Notes under the pieces: model-generated
Told to the model about the DNA's origin: nothing
The model's database searches: none
Seen by the model: the letters and a program-made list of their open reading frames with translations, nothing else
Assembly: GCA_016715465.1 (NCBI GenBank)
Contig: JADKAA010000001.1
Coordinates: forward strand, 1 to 32,155
Reading direction: 5' to 3'
Origin: Saprospiraceae bacterium
GTDB lineage: Bacteria; Bacteroidota; Bacteroidia; Chitinophagales; Saprospiraceae
DNA: 32,155 nt
Made by a program: the position numbers and the translations under genes
Shown here: positions 9,103 to 17,028 of the stretch, one piece after another
Numbering within the stretch: the stretch's first letter is position 1
Layout of the letters: each line of letters opens with the position of its first letter

Positions 9103-10124
9103 ATGATCAACAGAAGCAATACAAAAATAAAGTCATGGGCAATGCATGAAGTGTCGGGCACCCAGGCACAGGCCCTTCATTTTTCAAAGGAATCGGCAGC
9201 AGGCCTGGACCCGGGTCTCGCTGATGCGGTTTTGGCACATGTGATCGATATTTACAAAGAACCCATGTATTCGGGACTGGACACATTAAGTCCTGTGTAT
9301 TTGGCTTGCAAAAGGGTATTTGAATCACAAGCAACCCTTTATGAGGAAAGCATTGCCCTTAGCCGGCGCTTTCAGCAGGGCTTGCCCGCGGAGCCCATTC
9401 AGCCCTTGTATCTGATGTACCTGTGGCTGGAAGACCTGCTGATCGAGGATGAACTGCTTCAGGGTTTAGCTGTGGTATTGTTGGAAGGGAGGACCCGGTA
9501 TCTGGATGTGACAGCGGAAGGAGAAGAAATATCCCTATGGTTGCAACAGGGTTTTCTGGTAGGGAAACCGGATGCCGCCTGTCTTATCCTGGATACCGAT
9601 GAAGAGTCAGGGTATAAAGTACTCAATGCCGAACACACCAGTCGGTCGGGAAGCAAACACTGGACGACAGATTACCTCCAGCTTAGCCCAAAGGGAAATG
9701 ACTATTCCTACACCAGCGACTTTATAAAACTTACTTCCAGTTTTCTCAAAAACAGAAAACCAATCGAACAAATTTTGGATAAAAAGGATGGGGTAGAGGC
9801 ACTTGGCAGGTCCTACGACTATTTTAAGTCGAATGAAAATTTTGACGAAAAGCAATATAAAAAAGAAGTATTTCGCGAAGATGCCGTAATCGAGGCTTTT
9901 GATGACTACAAACACCGGTGGCAGGAGAAAACCCAAAGGCCTTTGGCTGATGCTTTCGAGGCATCCCCGGAGGCGCTGCAGAAACAATCAAAGTATTCAG
10001 GTCGGTCATCAAACTTGACCGCAATTTTCATGTCTATGTGCACGGCGACCATGATATGATCCAAAAGGGAGTAGATGAGCACGGAAGGAAATATTATATC
10101 TTATATTACCACGAAGAATCTTAA
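9103..10124 (+). CDS. Nucleoid-associated protein, NdpA/YejK-like, frameshifted
   Basis: This is a DNA-binding nucleoid-associated protein family (PF04245) of about 340 residues. The N-terminus has IKSWAMHEVSGTQAQ and HFSKES, matching the family start pattern, then a mostly helical body. The C-terminus after frame repair reads FRSVIKLDRNFHVYVHGDHD followed by GRKYYILYYHEES, which closely follows the Bacteroidota family ending. The frame breaks near 9990, so the uncorrected product stops at 10059 with a spurious tail; the true TAA is at 10122-10124. It lies just ahead of xseB, with a 10-base gap. Recognition rests mainly on the C-terminal block. Confidence 0.75.
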
Positions 10125-10134
10125 GCATAAACAA

Positions 10135-10379
10135 ATGGCAAAAAGACAGATTACGACAGTGCTTTCAGGGAATTGAAAGAAATCGTAACAAAATTGCAGG
10201 ACGACGACATCAACATCGAAAAGCTGAGTGAATACATTAAGCGGGCTCAGGAACTTCGCACCTATTGTGCTGACCGCCTGCGCGAAATTGAAGAAACCAT
10301 CCAAACCAATATCAACCTCAATAATTGCTCCTATGATCAAATTATCAGAAATTGCCACCGACGCACCCAAAAAGCTTGA
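10135..10379 (+). CDS. xseB: Exodeoxyribonuclease VII small subunit, frameshifted
   Basis: XseB is a small helical subunit that pairs with XseA to degrade single-stranded DNA. After the A run at 10140-10144 is corrected (A5 for A6) the start reads MAKKTDYDSAFRELKEIV, and continues TKLQDDDINIEKLSEYIKRA and CADRLREIEETI. This two-helix pattern and the length of about 81 residues suit XseB. The 3' end overlaps the start of the polyphosphate kinase gene by about 47 bases, suggesting coupled translation, or else an overlooked frame change near the end. The large subunit xseA is not in the window. Confidence 0.75.
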
Positions 10380-11076
10380 CAAGGAAGACATCAAAAACGA
10401 AGTCAAAAAAATGGCAAAACGCATTGGTGATTTGCAGCATATTATGTATGCGCAGAAGAAATTCAGCCTCCTGGTCATCCTGCAAGGTATGGATGCCAGT
10501 GGTAAGGACGGTGTGGTCAAAACCGTTTTTGCGGATTGCAATCCTTCGGGTATTGATACCTATTCCTTAAAGAAACCCAGCGAGGAAGAATTTGCCCATG
10601 ATTTTTTATGGCGTTGCCACATGAAGGCACCCAGAAAAGGAAACATCATGCTCTTTGTGAGGTCACACTACGAAGACATTCTCATACAGCGCGTCCACAA
10701 GTGGATCGATGAAGACAGGGTTCAAAAAAGGATGTCGGCCATCAACGCCTTTGAGCAATTGCTGGTTTTCGACAATGCTACATCGGTGCTGAAATTTTAC
10801 ATGCACATTTCTGCAGAAAGGCAAATGGATAAGCTGCAGGAAAGGATTGACGATCCTGCCAAACAATGGAAACACAATCCGGCCGATTGGGAAGAACACA
10901 AGTTGTGGCCGGAGTATATGCAATGTTATGAATATGCCATCAATGAGTCTGAGATTCCGTGGTACATTGTACCTGCGGATCAGCGCTGGTATAGGAATTA
11001 CGTAGTGGCGAAGGCCGTGGTGGAAGCCATGGAAAAATTGCCCCTGGTCATGCCCACCTTAGCTACCGCCAAATAA
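10333..11076 (+). CDS. ppk2: Polyphosphate kinase 2 family protein
   Basis: PPK2 enzymes transfer phosphate between polyphosphate and nucleotides. The 247-residue product has a Walker A motif, GMDASGKDG (residues 52-60), followed by FADCNPSGIDTYSLKKPS and MLFVRSHYEDIL, a Walker B/lid-like region, and ends with WYIVPADQRWYRNYVVAKAV, a strong family block. The GMDxSGKDG form of Walker A and the length suggest the class III-like branch (ADP/AMP phosphorylation), but this is inference. I choose ATG 10333 because the 35 codons before it read as xseB in another frame. The hslR start follows after 5 bases, so xseB-ppk2-hslR form an operon. Confidence 0.88.
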   Translation: MIKLSEIATDAPKKLDKEDIKNEVKKMAKRIGDLQHIMYAQKKFSLLVILQGMDASGKDGVVKTVFADCNPSGIDTYSLKKPSEEEFAHDFLWRCHMKAPRKGNIMLFVRSHYEDILIQRVHKWIDEDRVQKRMSAINAFEQLLVFDNATSVLKFYMHISAERQMDKLQERIDDPAKQWKHNPADWEEHKLWPEYMQCYEYAINESEIPWYIVPADQRWYRNYVVAKAVVEAMEKLPLVMPTLATAK

Positions 11077-11081
11077 ACGCT

Positions 11082-11498
11082 GTGGCCGAAAAAGTCAGGA
11101 TCGATAAATGGCTTTGGTCGGTGCGTCTTTTTAAGTCCCGCACCCTGGCTGCTGATGCCTGTAAGGCGCATAAGGTAAGGCTCAACCAGCAATTGGCCAA
11201 AGCTTCCGCGACAGTAACAGAGGGAGACCTCATCGAAATCAAACGCCAGGGTTTTAATTTTTTATTTCGCATAGACCAACTCATCAAGACCCGTGTTTCC
11301 GCGGTGCTTGCAGCGCCGTGTTATACCAACCTTACGCCAGAGGAGGAATTAAATAAATATAAAAACTGGTTTGTGGGCAAGGCAGTGCCGGAAACCAGAG
11401 ACCGGGGCACCGGCAGACCCACTAAAAGAGAACGGCGGGAAATCGATGGCTTCAAAACCACCTCTTTTGACTTCGCTTCATTTTGGGAAGAGGAATGA
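11082..11498 (+). CDS. hslR: S4-domain RNA-binding protein, Hsp15-like
   Basis: This is a heat-shock-type S4 RNA-binding protein that in other bacteria rescues stalled 50S subunits. The 138-residue product has the S4 domain at residues about 5-65 (KVRIDKWLWSVRLFKSRT, then ACKAHKVRLN and EGDLIEIK). A Bacteroidota-type tail follows, with LTPEEELNKYKNWFVGKA and GRPTKRERREIDGF. The start codon is GTG at 11082, 5 bases after the ppk2 stop. There are no frame breaks. Confidence 0.88.
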   Translation: MAEKVRIDKWLWSVRLFKSRTLAADACKAHKVRLNQQLAKASATVTEGDLIEIKRQGFNFLFRIDQLIKTRVSAVLAAPCYTNLTPEEELNKYKNWFVGKAVPETRDRGTGRPTKRERREIDGFKTTSFDFASFWEEE

Positions 11499-11502
11499 AA
11501 CC

Positions 11503-12207
11503 ATGAAACTAAAAGCCCGATATCACCGTTTTATAAAATATAATGCAAGTACATTGAGGGTATTTTTTTTGATACTGGTGGTCAATTTGTGGGTTAAAAT
11601 GGGTATTGCCCAACACCTTCCTGTCTTTGCCAAAACAGAAAGGGACACAGTTCAAACCCTTTACTGTCAATTGGACTACCAGATTCCCATAAAACTCCAT
11701 ACATCCGACCCTCATTTGATTGAAGTCAAGGCCAAGCCCGGCACTGTGGTTAAACTCAACGATTCCCTGTATCAGGTGCGGTATGTGAGCCCGGAAGAAG
11801 AAGTAAAGATAAAATTGTATTACAAAAACATGCCGGTTGACCTGTATGCCGTGAAGGTAGCCAACCTGCCAATGCCGGTGATCAGGCTTTCCGGTTTAAA
11901 TGGCAGCCTGATTCCCAAAGGCGATTTGGCCAAAGTGAAAAAATTTGAACTTGAATTTCCATACCTGTCTCAGCGCAATGAAGGCATAGAGTTTTTCACC
12001 TGCAGGTTGAGCATTGTAGAGCCGGGCAAGCCCAATCCATTTTATATTAACCTCAGGACGCCCGATTTTCCTCAGCAATTACAGGGCATCATTTCAAAAC
12101 TTCCGGCCAATTCCACCTTGTCCTTTGATGAGTTAAAGGTAAAAACCAGGAGCAATAATGTGATGAATATGGATGGCAATCCGGTAAAATTTACAGTAGT
12201 AGAATGA
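11503..12207 (+). CDS. Secreted protein resembling the GldM C-terminal domains
   Basis: The protein has 234 residues with an N-terminal hydrophobic segment (residues about 16-36, ending GIAQ) that looks like a signal peptide or anchor. The body has an Ig-like beta pattern: VRYVSPEEEVKIKLYY, then VANLPMPVIRLSG, NGSLIPKGDLAKVKKFELEF and PQQLQGIISKLPANSTLSFDEL. The last block resembles the end of GldM, the T9SS and gliding motor protein, in which the final domain runs through a LKPGSKVYFEDIKA-like strand. There is no N-terminal GldM transmembrane/helical domain, so this is a stand-alone relative. ATG 11503 lies 5 bases after hslR. Membership in the GldM fold is inferred by eye. It might be a periplasmic protease-inhibitor-like or adhesion protein instead. 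Confidence 0.5.
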   Translation: MKLKARYHRFIKYNASTLRVFFLILVVNLWVKMGIAQHLPVFAKTERDTVQTLYCQLDYQIPIKLHTSDPHLIEVKAKPGTVVKLNDSLYQVRYVSPEEEVKIKLYYKNMPVDLYAVKVANLPMPVIRLSGLNGSLIPKGDLAKVKKFELEFPYLSQRNEGIEFFTCRLSIVEPGKPNPFYINLRTPDFPQQLQGIISKLPANSTLSFDELKVKTRSNNVMNMDGNPVKFTVVE

Positions 12208-12223
12208 CCATAAAATATTTAAT

Positions 12224-12613
12224 ATGAACATAGAAGAAACCAAAGTCAAAGCGCGTTCCATTTTTAAGAGGGTACTGTGGGTGCTTTTCATAGCCTTTGT
12301 CCTTTGTACGGTGACCTATTATTTTTACCGGACTTATACCCTCAGTGAGGGCACCAGGTCGGGAATGTTGTTTAAGATTTCCAAAAAAGGTAAGGTTTTT
12401 AAAACCTATGAAGGCCAGATACAATTGGCAGGTGCTGCCATGATGAACAAACAGAGCATCTGGGAGTTTTCTGTCGTGGATGCGGCCGTGTACGGTGAAA
12501 TGCAGACCATGGAAGGAAAAAATGTACGCTTGCATTACAAGGAAGTGGTGCATGCTTTTCCATGGCAGGGTGAGACCAATTACCTGGTTTACGACGCAGA
12601 AGAAGCCAAATAA
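12224..12613 (+). CDS. Conserved Bacteroidota membrane-anchored protein of unknown function
   Basis: This 129-residue protein has one N-terminal transmembrane helix (residues about 15-34) and a soluble domain with SEGTRSGMLFKISKKGKVFKTYEG (key residues SEG-RSG and KTYEG), then WEFSV and RLHYKEV-HAFPWQG. I recognise this pattern as a common short Bacteroidota family that is often mislabelled 6-phosphogluconate dehydrogenase; it has no dehydrogenase motif. It lies between the GldM-like gene (16 bases) and ccmB (6 bases) on the same strand, so it is probably co-transcribed with ccmB. The function is unknown. Confidence 0.7.
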   Translation: MNIEETKVKARSIFKRVLWVLFIAFVLCTVTYYFYRTYTLSEGTRSGMLFKISKKGKVFKTYEGQIQLAGAAMMNKQSIWEFSVVDAAVYGEMQTMEGKNVRLHYKEVVHAFPWQGETNYLVYDAEEAK

Positions 12614-12619
12614 GCCACT

Positions 12620-13282
12620 TTGAGGACTTTCAGGCACGTGTATGCCATCCTGTATAAAGAGGTCGTGCTTGAAATCAGGCGCAAACATGCTTTTTTTGGC
12701 ATCCTGCTTTTTTCCATGACGCTGGTATTTCTTATCTATAAGTCATTCAACCAGCTCAAAGGATTGGAATGGGATGTACTCATGTGGACTGCGGTGCTTT
12801 TTAGCGGCATCAATGCCATAGCCAAGAGTTTCACCCAGGAAGCCAATGCCTCCCAAATGTATTACTACACCCTGTTTAATGCACAGGAAGTAATCATTGG
12901 CAAGATGATATACAACTTCTTGTTTTTGGTTTTATTGACGGGCCTTACCTACCTGGGGTTCTCTTTCTTTTTGGGCAATGCCATCCGCGATTTCCCTTTG
13001 TTTATAGGAGGTGCGCTGCTTGGCGTGTATGGACTGAGTGCCATTTTTACCTTTATTGCTTCCGTATCGGCACAGGGTGAAGGGAACAATGGCGTGCTGA
13101 TGTCGGTAATGGCCATACCGTTAACCATACCGATCCTGCTCTTGCTCATAAAAATTACTGCCGTAGCCATGGGTTTGCTGGTGGACACTGCTGTAGGTGA
13201 AGATCTGACCATGCTGGCGGCGATAGACCTGCTGTTAAGCGGGCTCATTCTTATTTTATTTGAATTTATATGGAAGGACTAA
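12620..13282 (+). CDS. ccmB: Heme exporter/cytochrome c maturation protein CcmB
   Basis: CcmB is an inner-membrane subunit of the CcmABC(D) machinery that prepares heme for holo-CcmE in System I cytochrome c maturation. The 220-residue product has six hydrophobic helices. The family start pattern YKEVVLEIRRKHAFFGILLF is present, followed by LFSGINAIAKSF and a Gln/Glu-rich loop (AQGEGNNG). Length matches the family. The start is TTG at 12620, 6 bases after the preceding stop; an ATG further in would cut the first helix. No ATPase ccmA gene is in the window. Confidence 0.88.
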   Translation: MRTFRHVYAILYKEVVLEIRRKHAFFGILLFSMTLVFLIYKSFNQLKGLEWDVLMWTAVLFSGINAIAKSFTQEANASQMYYYTLFNAQEVIIGKMIYNFLFLVLLTGLTYLGFSFFLGNAIRDFPLFIGGALLGVYGLSAIFTFIASVSAQGEGNNGVLMSVMAIPLTIPILLLLIKITAVAMGLLVDTAVGEDLTMLAAIDLLLSGLILILFEFIWKD

Positions 13283-13325
13283 GACATAACCTTTAATTTT
13301 ACAGATCAATCAACAAATCGAAAAA

Positions 13326-14371
13326 ATGGCAAAGTGGTGGTGGAAATTATTGGGCGTGTTGTTGTTTTTTTATGTGCTGATCGGGGGCATGGTCACACCG
13401 TTAAGTCCGGGATTAACCGGTGTTTTTCCGACTACGGCTATTGCCGGTGAAACCTTTGCCATAAAAATTATGGCCTACAATACCCGGTTTTCCGAAGCGG
13501 GAAAAAACCATGTCTGGCTGAAAAACGAAGAAGGCCAATACTTAAAGGCTTCCAATGTGCAGGTCAAAAGCAACAATGAATTACAAGGTGAGTTTATAGT
13601 TCCCGCTGTCATTTCAGGTCAGTCTTTTACCCTGGTGGTTTACAATGCCCTGGATGGCCTGCCATCTTACCGGACGGCATCTATGTGTCAGCGGGGGCCG
13701 GCAACACACCCGTTGCTGATCATATGGAAGGGTTTACCGATGAGCCGGGCGTGGACCTGGTAAAACCGGAAGGCATTCGTTTTCCATACCGGAGCATCCT
13801 GAATGAAACGATTCGAAATACATTTTTCCATGTGGCCCTTTGGATGGCAATGTTCAGTTTATATCTGGTGGGACTGTATCATGCCATTTTATACCTGAGG
13901 ACAAGTCGCAAAGACCATGATTTGTGGAGCGAAGCCTATAACAAAGCCGGGATTTTGTTTGGCATCATGGGCATTGCCACAGGATCGTTATGGGCACGTT
14001 ATACCTGGGGAAGCTGGTGGACCAACGACATCAAGCTCAACATGGCGACCATAGCCATGTTTATTTATTTTGGTTACGTGATCTTAAGGTCGTCATTCAC
14101 CGATGAAGAAAAGAAGGCCAGGGTTTCCGCAGTCTTCAGCATTTTTGCTTTTGTGGCTTTGATCCCACTGGTCTTTGTCATACCCAGACTTACAGACAGT
14201 CTTCATCCCGGAAATGGGGGCAACCCGGCGCTGGGCGGGGAAGACCTCGATCATACCCTCAGACTCTTTTTTTACCCATCGATCATCGCCTTGTTTCTCA
14301 TTGGCTGTTGGCTGGCACAATTGAAATTCCGGTTGTTAAAGCTATCTGACCGCGTACTTAAAAATAGGTAA
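13326..14371 (+). CDS. ccsA: Cytochrome c biogenesis protein CcsA/CcmC with an extra periplasmic domain, frameshifted
   Basis: This is a heme-handling membrane protein of the CcmC/CcsA family. After one frame repair near 13670 it has about 347 residues. TM1 spans residues 5-23 and is followed by an insert of about 130 residues (AGETFAIKIMAYN, ENHVWLKNEEGQ-like beta strands), which ends at LPDGIYVSAGAG and PEGIRFPYRSILNETIRN. The classic core then follows, with His residues in NTFFHVALW and GLYHAILYL, the WxWG-type motif ARYTWGSWWTNDIKLN, and GEDLDHTLRLFFYPSI. In most CcmC proteins TM1 is followed almost directly by the NETIRN-type segment, so the insert is the odd feature. It shares the cluster with ccmB (43-base gap). 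Confidence 0.82.
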
Positions 14372-14521
14372 AAAACGACCAGTCACCTACCAATAATATG
14401 GCCTTCCGTCCCTTTAGATATAGGACATTTGTTAAAACCTCCATCAAGGGCTTGCTGGATTTTGTATGCACTTTGCAAGGCAATGGTGTGGTATGAAATC
14501 AGGCGATTAAGATTTTACAGA

Positions 14522-14551
14522 TTTGCCTTTTTATTTTACCCATTAATTTTG
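14522..14551 (+). promoter_or_regulatory. Promoter candidate upstream of ccmD-gdhA
   Basis: A -33-like TTTG at 14522-14525 is followed after 18 bases by the -7 box TAATTTTG at 14544-14551, both fitting the Bacteroidota sigma factor consensus. It could start a transcript for the small ccmD gene and gdhA separately from ccmB-ccsA. It lies in the 235-base gap after ccsA, where I see nothing else. Confidence 0.55.
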
Positions 14552-14606
14552 GAATATGCCAAATAAAGGCGACTTTTGGGAAGTAAATTGTTACAACAAT
14601 TCATTG

Positions 14607-14843
14607 ATGTATAGCCACCATACGAAGCAGAAATCACTGGCATGTCTTGCCTTGCTTTTTTTTCATGTGCTGCTTCAGGCACAATCACCGGAGAACGATT
14701 TTCTCAGAAGTACAGGTAAAATTTATTCAGTCGTTGCAGGCATAGTCATTGTGTTTGCAGGCCTGGCTATTTATCTTTGGCGATTGGACAGGAAACTAAC
14801 CAAATTAGAAAAACATATTAACGATGAGCACGAAACAAGCTAA
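14607..14843 (+). CDS. ccmD: CcmD family protein
   Basis: This is a small membrane protein of 78 residues. The start chosen gives a signal-like segment (LACLALLFFHVLLQAQ) followed by a second helix in GKIYSVVAGIVIVFAGLAIYLW and a basic end (RLDRKLTKLEKHIND). The last part matches Bacteroidota CcmD-like proteins, which in System I help release holo-CcmE from CcmABC. The longer reading frame from 14556 adds 17 residues before this start that look noncoding, and the start of that frame lies next to the -7 box. Its 3' end overlaps the gdhA start by 20 bases. Confidence 0.7.
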   Translation: MYSHHTKQKSLACLALLFFHVLLQAQSPENDFLRSTGKIYSVVAGIVIVFAGLAIYLWRLDRKLTKLEKHINDEHETS

Positions 14844-16082
14844 TTTTTATGAAAGCGTGCAGCGCAATTTTGATAAGGCTGCAGCCATTTCAAAACACCC
14901 GAAAGGTTTATTGGACCAGATCAAGGTATGCAACGCAGTCTATCAGATGAATTTTCCGGTGAGGATTGGAAAAGATTTTCAGGTCATTGAGGCATACAGG
15001 GTGCAACACAGTCACCACAGGCTTCCGACCAAGGGGGTATCCGTTTTTCTCACCTGGTAAATCAGGAAGAAGTGATGGCACTTGCCGCGTTGATGACTTA
15101 CAAGTGCGCCATTGTGGACGTTCCTTTTGGAGGAGCAAAAGGTGGGGTAAAAATTTCACCCCGTAATTATACGGAAGAAGAACTGGAACGCATTACCAGA
15201 AGATATACCGTAGAGTTGATGCGCAAAAATTTCATAGGCCCAAGTCTTGATGTACCTGCTCCTGACTATGGAACCGGAGAACGGGAAATGGCGTGGATCC
15301 TCGATACCTATCAGACCTTCAAGGGAGGTGAGATCGATGCAGCGGGTTGTGTCACCGGTAAGCCGGTAAATCAAAATGGCATCAATGGCCGTACAGAAGC
15401 AACCGGAAGGGGTGTATTCTATGGACTTAGAGAATTGTGCAACGATGCCAAACTCATGGCCAAGGTAAAACTGGAACCGGGAATCGCAGGAAAGACCATG
15501 GTCATCCAGGGTATGGGCAACGTAGGTTCATATGCGGGCAAAATCTGTCAGGAAGAAGGGGGTGTAAAAGGTCATCGCCGTATCTGAGCAGGAAGGTACC
15601 ATTTACAGTGAAGCGGGCATAAACATTGCCAAACTGGTTGAACACCGAAAAAATAAAGGTTCCATCATGGGCTTTCCGGGCACCAAAAAAATGGAACACC
15701 GTGAAGACTGGGTGAAAATCGAATGCGATATTTTATTGCCAGCAGCGCTTGAATCACAGATCACCAAAGAAAACGCCAAATTCGTAAAAGCAAAGATCAT
15801 CGGCGAAGCGGCCAACGGCCCTGTAACTGCTGATGCGGAAGTAATCCTGCTGAAAAAAGGCATTTTAATCATGCCCGACATGTACCTCAATGCAGGGGGC
15901 GTAACGGTTTCTTATTTCGAATGGCTGAAGAACTTATCGCACAGAAGATTCGGCAGGCTCGAAAAAAGATTTGACCAGAATACCTACAGCAACCTTTTGG
16001 CCACCATGGAAAAAATGACGGCTTCTCTTGTGCACTGGATAAAGTGGCCAATGACTACCTTACTTTGGGCGTTTTCCCATAG
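14824..16082 (+). CDS. gdhA: Glu/Leu/Phe/Val dehydrogenase, frameshifted and lacking an internal C-terminal segment
   Basis: This is an NAD(P)-linked amino acid dehydrogenase, probably a glutamate dehydrogenase linking nitrogen and carbon metabolism in the cytosol. The N-terminus reads STKQANFYESVQRNFDKAA. Key motifs are VPFGGAKGGVKI (catalytic Lys region), PAPDYGTGEREMAW, GKPVNQNGINGRTEATGRG and the Rossmann VIQGMGNVGSYAG. Frame breaks lie at 15033-15037 (G5, G6 expected) and near 15568. After TMEKMT the expected segment of about 55 residues (the RGADE-LVNSGLEETM-type region) is absent, and the normal ending ALDKVANDYLTLGVFP follows directly in another frame to TAG 16080-16082. The total is about 419 codons against about 475 for close relatives. 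It overlaps ccmD. Confidence 0.85.
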
Positions 16083-16107
16083 GTAAAACAATCATCTATA
16101 AAATACG

Positions 16108-16136
16108 AAGGCGGGACCATTGGTTTCGCCTTTTTT
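16108..16136 (+). terminator. Rho-independent terminator of gdhA
   Basis: An 11-bp stem, AAGGCGGGACC at 16108-16118 with GGTTTCGCCTT at 16122-16132, includes two G-T pairs and has a 3-base loop. A run of T continues to 16136. It lies 25 bases after the gdhA stop and directly before the heptamer array. Confidence 0.85.
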
Positions 16137-16140
16137 ATAG

Positions 16141-16484
16141 ATCAGGGGATCAGGGATCAGGGATCAGGGGTCAGGGATCAGGGATCAGGGATCAGGGGTC
16201 AGGGATCAGGGATCAGGGGTCAGGGATCAGGGATCAGGGATCTGGGATCAGGGATCAGGGATCAGGGATCAGGGATCAGGGATCAGGGATCAGGGATCAG
16301 GGATCAGGGAACAGGGATCAGGGATCAGGGATCAGGGATCAGGGAACAGGGGTCAGGGATCAGGGATCAGGGTCAGGGATCAGGGATCAGGGAACAGGGA
16401 ACAGGGATCAGGGATCAGGGATCAGGGATCAGGGATCAGGGATCAGGGATCTGGGATCAGGGGATCAGGGAACAGGGATCAGGG
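16141..16484 (+). repeat. Heptanucleotide tandem repeat ATCAGGG, about 49 units
   Basis: The array is a 344-base run of 7-base units. ATCAGGG dominates; variants are GTCAGGG (4 units), AACAGGG (5), ATCTGGG (2), two 8-base units with an extra G (at 16141 and 16456) and one 6-base unit near 16370. It sits between the gdhA terminator and the convergent bacilliredoxin gene. GGG tracts every 7 bases fit the G-quadruplex pattern G3-N4 repeated many times, and most units create a GATC site. There are no spacers, so it is not a CRISPR. The variants are dispersed rather than clustered, which suggests repeated slippage and block duplication. Confidence 0.97.
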
Positions 16485-16498
16485 ATGACCTAACGGTG

Positions 16499-16660
16499 TC
16501 TCCTCCGGAGAGGAGCGAGCGATTTCTCCTATGGAGAAAAAAATGAGCGGCAGCTCATTTTAGAGAGTGACCCGCGTGCACACGCCGCGGCATCGACAAA
16601 ACTAAACTCTCCCGGGCCTGCCCCTCGCCCAGAGGGGAGGGGAGTACCGCAAAGCGGGGG
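16499..16660. repeat. Cluster of short hairpins after the heptamer array
   Basis: Within about 160 bases lie several inverted repeats: TTTCTCC/GGAGAAA at 16523-16539 (TAT loop), ATGAGC/GCTCAT at 16543-16558 (GGCA loop), CCCCTC/GAGGGG at 16621-16637 and CCGC/GCGG at 16647-16657, plus a near-palindrome around CTCCGGAG at 16504-16511. The 200-base stretch 16485-16685 contains no gene. It resembles the structured intergenic elements that occur in several copies in genomes, but copy number cannot be seen here. Confidence 0.5.
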
Positions 16661-16685
16661 AGGGAGGAAGAGGACAAATGTCGGG

Positions 16686-17016
16686 TCAATTCAAACAAAT
16701 CTCATTGAGTTCAGGAACAGACACATCGAAGTGCGACGCATCAAAAATACACTCACCATCTTTGATGACCAGTACCTGGGGTGATTCGTGGTGCACAGCA
16801 AATTTTTCTGCCACCAGATGGGATATGTTGCGGTGTGATTTCAGGTCGAGGTAATAACTCGGAACAGCAAATTGCCAGCTGCTCTCCAGCCGGGAGTTTC
16901 ACCATGTGGCTGATGTTGCAGGATGTACTGTGCTTAAAAATCAGCACCGGTTGTTGTGAGGAATTTGTAATGATATCCGCTACCTGATCGGCAGAGGTGA
17001 GTTCAATCCATTTCAT
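16686..17016 (-). CDS. ytxJ: Bacilliredoxin BrxC/YtxJ-type protein, frameshifted
   Basis: This is a monothiol bacilliredoxin of the thioredoxin fold (PF11009), expected to remove bacillithiol from protein thiols. It reads KWIELTSADQVADII and then FKHSTSCNISHM, whose TSC site (Cys33) is the reactive cysteine, followed after frame repair by SSWQFAVPSYYLDLKSHR, VAEKFAVHHESPQVLVIKDG and DASHFDVSVPELNEI, the usual family order. The frame breaks near 16900, where one extra C appears in ACTCCCGG, so the uncorrected product ends at 16753 in junk. The true stop is at 16686-16688, about 109 residues. It lies 12 bases downstream of a small lipoprotein gene on the same strand. It implies that the host makes bacillithiol. 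Confidence 0.85.
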
Positions 17017-17028
17017 GGATGGGTAAAA

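Noticed and set aside
13685..13763. Two separate genes in the ccsA region
   Set aside because: The two frames overlap and together form one continuous protein with LPDGIYVSAG at the join; a single frameshift is simpler.
16141..16484. CRISPR array
   Set aside because: Units are 7 bases and directly adjoining, with no spacers and no cas genes nearby.
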